A stretch of 64,000 nucleotides of DNA from Undaria pinnatifida (lineage: Eukaryota > Sar > Phaeophyceae > Laminariales > Alariaceae): assembly GCA_012845835.1 (NCBI GenBank), contig JABAKD010000005.1:5544155-5608154 (forward strand), in the 5' to 3' direction. A program made the position numbers and the translations under genes. Each line of letters begins with the position of its first letter. The first letter of the stretch is position 1. Shown one piece after another: positions 29,201 through 40,500 of this stretch. A model generated the notes under the pieces. That model ran no database searches. It saw nothing but the letters and a program-made list of their open reading frames with translations, and had not been told where the DNA came from.

Positions 29201-32200
29201 GCGGCAGGCGGCGGTGGTTACGGTGGCGGGGGAGGAGGAGGGGGCATAGGGCGTGGCGCGAGCGGCGCGGCGCTTGTGTCTATGTACCCTTTCTTGCGAA
29301 AGGCTTTCTTGCGCTTGATTAGGCGGTTGGAGGACGGGACAGCGGCGCGCGGAGCGCAAGGCTCGAGGATGGGTGACGGGGGGCTCGGAGGCGGCGCCGC
29401 CACCGGGGGCGCGGGTGGGTCTGCGGCCGCCACTCCTGGGACCGGCTCCGCCGGCGCCACCGGATCCCACGGGGGCGCTGGCGCCAGCCGAGGCATCCTT
29501 GGCGGGTCTCAGTGGCTGTCGCTTGCGCTGGACAGCGACGATTTCGGCCTTTCCGCCGAGGAGGAGCAAGAGCGGTGGGGCAGGCGGCGCGAGGGAGACG
29601 TAGGAGGAGGGGCGGAGGCGGGCGCGGGTCCCGTTGGCGGTGGCGCTGGCCGAGCTTTTGGGCTACGGAAGAGGGACAGGGGGGGCGTAGAGGGTGGGGG
29701 TGGGGGCGGGGGCGCGGGGGGAGATAAGACGAGTGACAGCGCGCGTCTGCTGGAGGCGCTGGGGCCGCTTCGGGACCTGTTCTTGGCACGCAGCTTGGAG
29801 CGCTTGACGACGCCCGTGGAGCAGATGTTCCCCCAGGTGGGGGGTTGAGGTCGTATCAATGTTGTTTCCGATTGCCGCGACGCGGACGTGTATAACGTAG
29901 TTTGGAGGTTTGTATGGCCGAGGTGTTGGGGATGTTTGGTTGGCACGTGGGAGGGGTGGGTGGGGTGGGGCGGGGTGGAAAGGAGTGGAAAGGAATGGAG
30001 AGGAGCGGAGTGGAGCGGAGTGGAGCGGAGTGGCGCGGAGTGGAGTGTCGAAGTTGAGCAGCTGTGGCGTGAACATGTCACGTTTTGGTCTTCGAAAATA
30101 TCGTACTATGGTACGGTACCCGTTTCCCCTTCCCCTGTTACGGGCCATTGTCAAGTACGACACGCTCCCACCTTGTGCGCCAACAGACTACACGCGTGTT
30201 TTATCGCCCGCCCCTCCCCCCCCTCGTCGCCTTGCTCCCTTCCTCCCTCCCTCGCTCTCTCTTCCCCCCTCCCCCACCTCCCCCACCAGTTCGACGGGTA
30301 CATGGCGGCAGTGCCCTCCAAGCACGACCTTGCTTCTTTTGTGCGCTCCATCCACGTCGAGCTTGCTCTTGCTGTTCCTGCCGGAAGCATTAACGCCGGC
30401 ATCGGCGGCGGCGGCGGGCTCGCATCGGAGGCCGAGGTGGCAGCTGGGGGGGGGGGGCGCTGGGGGCGGGAGCGCGGAGGCGGACCTGACACTGCTGCCG
30501 CCTTTGCTGGAGGGGGTGGTGCGGGCGGCGAAACTGTTCTGCGCCAAGGTCGAGGCCATGCAAAGCGTCGAAGAGGTGCGTGCGCCGTGTTCCCCCCAAC
30601 GGTGTGCCCTCGTTGTGGCGTTATGTAGACACGAAACATCCCAAACCTGAACTTGAGCGCGCCACAGGCTTAGCCTTACCAGGTACCTTTTTTCGCGTAT
30701 TCAGCATTCGTGCCCTCTACCCTCCCAAGTTTTACAACTTGTATCTATCAAGCAAACCTTCTCTCTTTCGTTGCCGGGCCGTTTTTTTTGTTGGCGTTTC
30801 TTATCCCTGAGCCCCGCCCCGCCCTCGCATCCTTACGAATATACGTAACACGTGTTTTTTATTCTGACGGACGCTCCCTTTCCTCGCCGACGACCGAAAA
30901 AAGTCGGCGTACAAGTTTGGCGGCGGGCCAGGCGGCGGGAGTTCCGGTCTGGACGATGGGGGCGGAGGGGGGAAAGGGGATGCCGCCACAGCAGCGGGAG
31001 CGGCGACGACGGCAGGAGCTGCCGCACCGATAGAATCGTGGGCGCCTAACCCGGAACAAGAGCACAACTTGCAGCTGTTGGAGCTGCTGGCCAAGCTCAG
31101 GGAAGCTCTGCTTGGCATCCCCGCCCTGATAACGCCTCGAGAAACGGGGGCGGGGATCGGGGTGGGAATGGAGGCTGGCTGCGGGGAGTTGGTTTTGGAA
31201 GCTGTGAAGGCCGTCGATGAGACGGTTTCCACGTCTATTCTGGAGCCTTATCTTTCCGGAGTTGCCCGTTCCCTTGAAGATATTGTCTCCAAAATGCACA
31301 GGTGAGGTGGCGGCGGGCGGCGGGGTGACGGTTGGTGGATCGTTGGAGGACCATTGTGAATGGCTGTTTGTTGGCGTTTTGCAGGATCGGCGAGAGTAAG
31401 GGGGAGAAGGAGAAGGGAGTGACAGGGGGGGGGTGTTGAATTGAACTGCGGTTGCCCTTTTGTTCTTCCGGTAAAAAATTAATGGACTTATACGGTGTGC
31501 TGAAGGTGGCTTGACCGTACCTAACAGAAGCTCGACTTCTTTGAGCAGCAGAACATTCTTGGGCAATCGACAACGCTATCGTGCAGTCCATGCCCCCACG
31601 CCTGCTCCCCCCGCCCCCTGCCCCGGCCCCGACCCGTTTGAGCGGCTTCCACCGCCGCTATCCCACCTTCTACTTTTCCATGCAGTTCCACCCTGAAGAA
31701 TGCCCTGACGACCATCTCGTATAGTAATTTCAAAGAAAATGTACTGCAAACGATCGAAAAGGCCCTGCAAAGGCGTTGATTTGTTTTTCGATGGGTTCAA
31801 TCGAACTAGCGAAAGGCTGACAAATATTTGTGCTATTTATAAGTTAAGCATTGTGACTTAACCACCCGTACAAAACGTCGGGCAGGGAGAGCTTCGGGCC
31901 CGGGGCGGACGCGGTCGTGACGAGCGAGGGACATGGCGTGAATGGCTCACTGTTTCTTCTCGAGCTCCAAGGGGTGCTCGCAGCTCTCCAAGCCGACCAC
32001 TTCGGACGAATTACTGCCCTCCGCTCGCCAGCCGCCGAGGTGCGTGGGGGTGGGGTTGAGGGTGGGGGTGGGGGTGGGGATGCGCCTATCTCCCCCTCCT
32101 CGCTATAGTTTGCCTCCATTCCCTGTTCCCCCGTCGACGTGGAATATTTCTCGGAAAATTTTACGCAATTTCGTATGGCCAGCTGTAGTTTTTGCGCGCC

Positions 32201-34464
32201 ACAAGCCACATGCGCACATAAGGTGTAGTCACAAGCCTTGTCTGTCTCCGTTGTATCGTGTTGCCTATCCCCTCTCGCCATACGTTTTCGCTCGGAATTT
32301 TATCCGAACCATTTTCTGACCTGCTGTCGTCCTTGCACGCCGCAAGGCACGTACAGATTCAAGGTGTAATCGCAAACCCCGACCTTCCTTTCTTTCCCCT
32401 CTTATATCGTGTCTCCTGTCCCCTTTCCCTTCCTGACGTGGTCGGTATTCTCGGATTTTTCTCTAAAACTTCTTCTGGCCTGCCGCCGTCGTTGCGTCGT
32501 TGCCCTGTTATGCGCCACACCCAAACGTAATGCAAGGCGTCCTTGCGTTCACTCGCAGCGAGACTGCTCCGGTCGTACGTGACGCACTGTGCACTGCTGC
32601 GGCCGCTATCCGACGGCGGCAAGGCCAGGGTAGCCCAGGACATGGCCACGCTGGAAATTATCCTCAGTCCCCTCGCCAGGGTAAGTTTTTTATAGACATT
32701 TTTTCGGTTGCTTTTTGTTTTATTTTCTCTTCCCCCCCGAGCTTTTGTACCCTCGTCCCTCTCCCTCTCCCCTGCGCCTCGTGCTTGGTATGGACCCCCT
32801 CCCGTGAGTAGTGATTCCCACGTACTTCGCTCTCGTGCTTACGTGTCCGTGTGTTCGGGGGGGGGGCTCGTTTTTTTTGCTTTCTACCTATCGGCCGGCC
32901 TTCGTCGGGTGGTCGGGCGGTGGGTCGATCGGTAGGTCGGGCAGGTGGTGTGTCAGCCATGCCGGCGGTTGGTCGGTCGGTCCGTCGGTCGATCGGTCGG
33001 TCGGTCGCTATTCCGGTCGGTTAGTCGGTCAGCCGTTCGACTGGCCAGTCAGTCGGTATTCCGGTGGGTCAGGCAGTCGGCCGTTAGGTTGGTCTTTCGG
33101 CTGGTTTGTCGGTCGGCTGGTCGGTCGGTCGACCAGTACAATAAATTAGTTCGATCAATCAGTTGGTCGGTCGGTCGGTCGGTCGATATGTCAAGTCATT
33201 TGGTCGACCAATCGGTAAATACGTCGGTCAGTCGGTTAGTCGACCGATCAGCTGCCCCACTCATTCGATTAGTCGGTTGGTCGGTGATTCGTTCTCTATC
33301 CCGGTCAATCGGTTGGTCGGTCGGTCGGGTAGTCAAAATAGGTCGGACAGCTGGTCAGTCGGTAGGTCGGTCTGCCATTCGGTCGGGCAGCTAGTCCGTC
33401 GCTCGGGGTCGGACAGGTGGCTGGTCTGTCAATCGAAGCAGTCGGTGGACTAGTTGGTCGGTGAGTCCGTTGGTCGCTCATTCAATACGTAGGTTGAGGA
33501 GGGGAAGGGGATACAAGACGCACAGTTGTCGGGGTGTTTTACACCTCGTCCTTCAATCCACGAGGGTATCACCTTCACTATTCTTCAGGTGGATAGGGAA
33601 CAAACCTATTTTCGTGAGTTCCGATTTGGACAATGCTTGCAACAGTGCAACATATACATGTTCCTCTTCACCGCCCCCGACCCCGCCCCGCCCCGGATTG
33701 TCTACCCAACGGTGCTTATGGCGCATGCGTAACATTTGCTGCTACATTGGCATGGTACATTCAGATGTCGATTTTATTGTCGTTTTGTTAATTTGACGAG
33801 TGTTTTGCTGTAGCGACGTCTTAACTGTTTGTGGTTGCACCGTGTCGCTGGGCTGATATGACTAGGTGTCGGAGCTAGGTCCTGTGTACCAGGAGTCGAG
33901 GGCTTTCAGGACCCTCCTCTTTGTGGACGACCAAGACGGGGGCGGCCGAGACGCCAGGTTTGTATCGGCCGCCGACGTTGTGCCACGATGGGAGGGGAAT
34001 AGGTGGTCAAATTTCGAACGATCGCGACTTTTCTTTGTTTTTTTGACGGCGCTCAAAAACTTGGAACATGTTTCGAGTTGCCTGAGCCGTCCGCTGACCA
34101 TCAACGCAGAGAAATGGACCACATTTACATACGTCAGGTACATGCTATTGCAAAGATGTCCCGTTTTCGTGCCGAGGCTCCTCACTTGAAGATCTCTATA
34201 TATACAACATATATAGATATGTATATATATATATATTTTATATCTTATACCCCTCGAGGACAAGAGGTTAATTTTGACAACAGAGAAAGTGCAAGCCGGT
34301 GTCCGAAACCATGGCCTAGGAATAAAAAAAGTTCATTTTTGCGAAAACAAGGAGGAAACTCCGCCGATTTGGGTGAAGGAGGCTCGTCGTTCGGAAAGAC
34401 AGGTTTTGCCACAATGTGGTATATCTTAATACGCCTATCGTAGCACACGTCGTCAGCTCTCTCT

Positions 34465-34505
<41 letters not shown>

Positions 34506-37500
34506 CCGTTTTGGCACCGCACTCCCGATATGGGACTAAACACTTGGAGTTAGACTAGGAAAATTTTCGGGGTTGGGGATGGGTTAACAGCGACGCGAGT
34601 TTTGCTAATTCACACGGCCGTCTCTAAATGTACGCCCCCCTGTTGAGCTGGGTGAAAGCCGGAGATCCACACCGTCTGACCGAGAAAAAAACCCTCCAAA
34701 ACGTTTTTCGCTGTTCTCTATCTTCCCACCAATGCGCGCAGTTGACGGCAGTTACTTACAGCACGAAACTGATTGGTGCTTGCTGGCTGGCGGCCGCTTC
34801 GTCTCGCCAAGAAACACATACATGATGCTCGTACAAAGCGCCGAAGTGGTGATGAATTACCTCGACCCCTTCCCCCCACCAAACTACCCGCCGGAGCAAC
34901 CCCTCTCGCCTACGTCCCCCCCCCTTCCCTTGGTGAATGACCTCGACCCACCTCCCACCCCTCCCATCAACGCCTACCCGCCTGAAACACACAGAACATG
35001 ACATTCTGCTTACTAAAATTTGTTGCAAATCGATGAGCGTAAAAAGCTGAAAAAAGGAGAATGCTGACCCCTATGCGCGATAACGATGAAGGCACGTACC
35101 GGGGGGGGGGTAAGACAAATGTGCACGTTCCCACTCGCCTACCTCCCCTCCCCTTCCCTTACCCCCTCTGCGTGTTCGCTTTTTAATCGCTTGAATCTCT
35201 CTCTTTCGTCCCCCCTCTCTCTCGACGTGTTGTTGAAAATTCCCAAAAAATCCGCCGACAACAGATCGTTTTTGACGGAAGCGTGCATGGCTCACCTGCG
35301 GCCTTCGAGTGTGTGGCACTACCTCTTTTCGAGTGCCCCGGACGAGCTCGTTTCTCCTCACACGGTGGGTTAGATCGTCTGCCTTTCATCCCATTTACTG
35401 CTTGCCCGAAATCCTCCTGTAATACCCAAAGGTATCCGTTGACGGCCAAGGCCTCTTTAGACGTAATATACTGGTTTTAGTATAGAACGGTCCTTGACGG
35501 CTGTTCGTCAAACGTCAAGAGTGCCGTCAACCGACGTCTTTGATAGTACCACGCGTGCTACGATAGAGGCGTTGCGTTTTGGCTGAGAAAAACGTCTTCT
35601 TGATGACGGGTCTCCTTAACCAAAATCGTCCGAGTTTTGTAGAGATTTAGTGGGGAAAATTTCGTTGTATATCTAGGCCATGGGATGCTTCATCCATCAG
35701 GTAGCAGAAGTTTTTTTTTTTCGTTGTTCAAATCAGTTTTTGGGTGAGGTATACAGCTCCAGAAAAAGAAAAAAAATGGTGCGTGGAAGTGTGGTGAGCT
35801 TGAGCTTTTTTTTTTCCCATCCACCGGAGGATGAAGAAGAAAAAAAATGGAAAGTTGCGCCTCTACTGCACTGTAAGTAGCTTGTGTCCTTCACTGAATC
35901 CAGGTCGCTTTTGTCCCGAAATTTTGCTCGTGCAAATCTCGAGGCTATCCTGTCGGTAAAGACATGCGATTGGTGCTCTCTTATTGTGCGTTTCCGTCGC
36001 GTTAAACAGTTGTTCCTGCCCGTCGATACCAAGCACATGTACGCACTGCCCGTGTTGGTTTGTCAGCCTAAAAAGATGCTAATATATGGTCACAAAGTTC
36101 GACGCAGGTAAACTAAGCAACGAAAAATGAATGGAGTTGGAGTTGATACCTGGCGTGCAAAGCAAGTGTAGCGCGGGTACGAGCTGGGCTGGGCTGGCGT
36201 AGCATGCCGATGAGCTGTCCGCTCGGGGTATATGACGCGGTTGAGCTTGTATGCTTCTTGCCATACCAGGGCTGGTCTAACCTTTGTAATGTGAACATCT
36301 TGACGAGTTTTCGTTCGAACCTGGTCTTTCCGGGACTCGTGTTTATCTTGGAAGTGGCCACCATTATCCCACCGCCGCCTCCGTCACCCCCACCTCCCCC
36401 CCTTCTTCCCCCTTGCAATTAACATTTTGTTGCTTTACACGGCAACAACTTTTCGCTTTCCATCGTTCATTTTCACCTCGCCTCTTGTCGTAAAGGCGCT
36501 TGCTGGAGGAGGAGAAAAATTAACAATATGTCCATTGGGCGTGTGGTGGGTGCGACCCCGCTCATCCTCCTGTCTGTCTTACCCTATCCTCTCCTCCCTT
36601 ACGTTTTCTTCTTCGGCGACCAAAGCAGAGTGCGTCATCCCGACGCTTGAAACGTTGAGGCTCGCCAGTCTTGACCCTCCTCCAACCCCCTCCTCCCCCC
36701 CCTCCCCCCCACCCCTTCCCCCCCGACGACGTGAGTGCACATATGTGCCCGTGTAGCACAACGATAAAGAGTAGGACTCACATAATAGGAGAATGTGAAA
36801 TATACAAGGAGGAACGGGATGCGTTATTAGAGGAGATGAGGAAATTAGACGAATGTGACATGGAAGCATTTGGTAGACTAGAGAGTAGCGAGAAAACGAT
36901 CGCTATCCTAGGAGATAGATGGTGGCCACAGACGGCGAAACAGGACGGGGATAGGATAAGCAAACAGTTTCTATGTAGCATATAGAAGAAGCACAATGAT
37001 GCCCAAATATTGGAGGTGTCTCTATCAAGAGTAGGAACGGTGCTCCGTCTCGAAAGGGATACATGGTCAATGGTCAAACGACTAAGGCATGTAACAAATG
37101 AGTACCCCCCCCCCCCCGACGCCTTCCTCTCCTCTCTCCCCCCCCCTCCCCCCCTCCCTCCCAATCCCCCCCTACCCAACATTTTGTTCCCGCTTCTACC
37201 CATCCCAGTACTGTGGGATGTCGGAGCAGTCGTACGTAACGTGGCTGCTCGGTGGCGGAGCTGCGGAGGAAGCCAGAGCGCTAGAGGAGACCAAGGGGAC
37301 CCAAGCAGAAACAGGCGGCGGCGCTGATGGTGGCGGCGTTGGCGGAACAAAAATGGGGAGGTAGGAGCCGTCGAACGTTTCCCTCACTGGCCCCGGGCCC
37401 GTTCGTTTGGTCCAAGAACGCGAAAAGTTTGCCATTGGTGTATGTTAAGGGGGGGGATGTATTTTATTCACTAAATTGTTTTGTTTTTTCAAGGGAGGTT

Positions 37501-40500
37501 GGTAATTCAATAAATTTGCAGGAGAAGGACGTCGACGAAAATGTTTTTGGGGGAGGGGGATACATTCAATAGACAAATTTAGTATTTTTTTTTCTCTTGA
37601 GGAGGGTTGGTGTTATGGTAGTGCCCTCGTATACCTTGCGCCGTCCGTGCTTAACCGTTCACTTCTATCCGTGGGTAGTGGAAATGAATTCAAGAGCTTC
37701 TTTGGACCCCTTTAGAGCCCCCAACTCCCTCCCAATACTAACTTCAAGTAAGTTTGTAAAAAAAAGGGGTTTCCAGCAGTGAATGCGTTAATACAAGTGA
37801 GTGAGACCTGCAAGGAGGTACCCTGTGTCTGTTATCAGACCTTATCTTATAAAATTGGTAATTGTCTAATTTTGCAGGAGAGGGACGGCGGTAAAATGAA
37901 AGAAGAGGGGCGATGTAATTAGCTAATATAGACTCACTTATGAATATCTTTGTGCTGAAAGCGCTCGGTTGGTGCTTCCCTGTCATCTACGGGGTCGGAC
38001 GGTCCAGGTTATTACTTGCGGAACGGTCCAGCTTTTCTTTGATTTCTTGCTCCGCCCGCCTTATTATTTTTTTCTTTTATTCTGCTCGTTTTGCCAGTTT
38101 TTTTTTTTATTCTGCTCGTTTTGCCAGTTATTTTTTTTTTTGTTCTGCTCGTTTTGCCAGTTGCTTCTGTTGACGTTTCAGCTGCTTCCCGCAAATTTGG
38201 TTTTTCTGCCAAACACGATTTTGAACCTTTTCGCGATTTTTTCTTCCTTTTTGTGTAGTAAGTTGGAAGTCTACCATTTCCCGCTGATTTGCCGCCTGTG
38301 CATTACTTGCGGAACGGTTCAGTTTTAGCTTTTCCCACCATTTGTTTTGTACTTGACGCTGTTTCATCAACTGAGATCTGGGCTTGGCTCGTCAGCTCCG
38401 CGCCGCCCAGCACCCCACCGCAGCGCTATAGCTCGCAGCTACGGAGCGCCGTGCAGTGCCCTGCGATGCCCTGTAGCTTACATTAGTTGCGGAACGAAGT
38501 TTCATGAGCTGACATCTGGGCTTGGCTCGTCATCAGCTCCGCACCGCCCAGCACCCCATCGCAGCGCTATAGCTCGCAGCAACGCGGCGCCGTGCAGTGC
38601 CCTGCGATGCCCTGTAGCCCACCATTTATTTTGTGCTTGACGAAGTTTCGTCAGCTGAGATCTGGGCTTGGCTCATCAGCTCCGCACCGCCCAGCACCCC
38701 ACCGCAGCGCAATAGCTCGCAGCAACGCAGCGCCGTGCAGTGCCCTGCGATGCCCTGCAGCTCCAGCTTTACAGAGCGCAGCGCTGTGCTCTGACGTGCT
38801 TTGCTGCTTTGCCATGCTGCGTGCTTTGCGGTACTTTTATTAGTTCGTACATGCCAGTAACATTCATTCGCAGTATCATCCCACGTACCGGTACTATTTA
38901 AATATTAATAAGTTTGTACATACTATGTTGTTGCACCCCCAGCTCAGGTCAGCCCGGCTATTATAACTCAGCAGTGCAGCGCGGCATAGTGCGGTGCCGT
39001 GCCTTGCCCTTCGTTTTGCGGTGTTGTGTCGTGCGGCGCTGTGCGTTCTTTTGGACATACAGGGGTAGTACCAGGTACGATACAGGTACCAGGTACCATT
39101 TATTATGTACGTGTGTTCTCATCACACGTACTGCCGTTCAGAACTAGCGCGGGGCAATTACCTCTGCACATTGTCATGCACCTCTTGGCAACATTTTTTC
39201 ACCGTTCCAGCTTTTCTTTGCTTTCTTCCACACTTTATTGGTTCTTCCATTTCGTCAATTATTGCATTTTTTTTCGTTTTCCAGTTGTTTCTTCGTTCAT
39301 TTTCTACTATCTCCTTCAAATTTAATTGGTTCGAACTCCAGGTTTGTACATACCATCAGCTACTACTACGCTGTTGGATCATAATGCACGCCCAGCTCAG
39401 ATCAGTCCGGCTATATATAGCCCGGCAGCGCAGCGTAGCGCCGTGCGGAGCCGTGCGGAGCCGTACGGTGCGGTGCCGTGCCCTTCGCTGCGGTGTTGTG
39501 TCGTGCTGCGCTGTGTGCTTTCTTTCGAATATAGAGCACTACCGGGTATAATACGTGTTGTGTACTACTTTTTTCTTTTTCTACATGTATTTATTTGATC
39601 TTTCACGGCCCCCTGTTTTTTCCCCCACGCAAATGACCCCCGTACTGCCGGTCAGAACGTAAACCCGGTAACAAAGCACACAGCACAGCTGAGCACAACA
39701 TGGCAATTTGCTCTGCACAAGCAGCTCTTGGCATTATTAAATCGCTGTTCGCACCAAATCATGGGCCTCTTCTTTCTGCCCCCTTTACATGTTTTTTGTT
39801 GCATTTTTTCTTGCCTTGCGCGAGCGTAGCGGCCGGCGTCAGCCGCCCGCGGAGCGGAGCCCTTGTATATATACATATATATATATATATATGTACATCC
39901 AACGAGCCACGGGAAGAACTGGATCGCTGTGCGTGATGCGAGCTTTTTTGTACGAGTAATGCGCCCAAGGGCACACAACACAAAAGGCAACAAGAAGAGC
40001 AAGCTGAAGCTGTGGGCCAGTTATGACAACTATTGTATTTTTTTCGTTTTTCAGTGTTGTTACCACAATATTATGTCACAGCAGCAGCAGTGGTGTATCT
40101 ACCAGTACTATTTTTTTACCAATATGTATCCATTTTTTACGAGGATCATTTTTTTTTCATGTGACCCCTGGATTCAACCAACGAGAACCAGGCTCATAAG
40201 CGGACAGTCTATCTTTTACTAGAAGACCACAAAGTCAAATTGATATCTATTATTTTTTCATGAGGATCAATTTATTTCCCCGATGACACCGGGATTCGAA
40301 CCAACGAGAAGACCTTGAGGCTTATAGTACATACCGGCACTACTGGGAACGGTTGTCCGCCTCGAAAGGGATGCGTGGTCAATGGTCAAATGACTAAGGC
40401 AAGCAACAAATGAGTACACCCCCCCCCCCCCCCCCCCCTCCTTCCCCCCCCCCCCCTGTCTGGCTCCTTGAAAAAAAAAAAGATGTGGGTAACAATTAAT

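Noticed and set aside
31386-31438. Candidate COG5 exon after 'TTTTGCAG'
   Set aside because: It runs into a stop without similarity. The exon at 31886 continues the conserved sequence exactly in phase.
31687-31780. Candidate COG5 exon after 'CCATGCAG' with a helical-looking peptide
   Set aside because: Phase fits, but it ends in a stop and would truncate the protein before conserved blocks. It could be a rare alternative end, which I cannot support.
32811-33453. Open frames rich in Ser-Val-Gly-Arg that look like a repeat protein
   Set aside because: They come from a GGTC tetranucleotide array inside COG5 intron 8. Exons on both sides join in phase without it.
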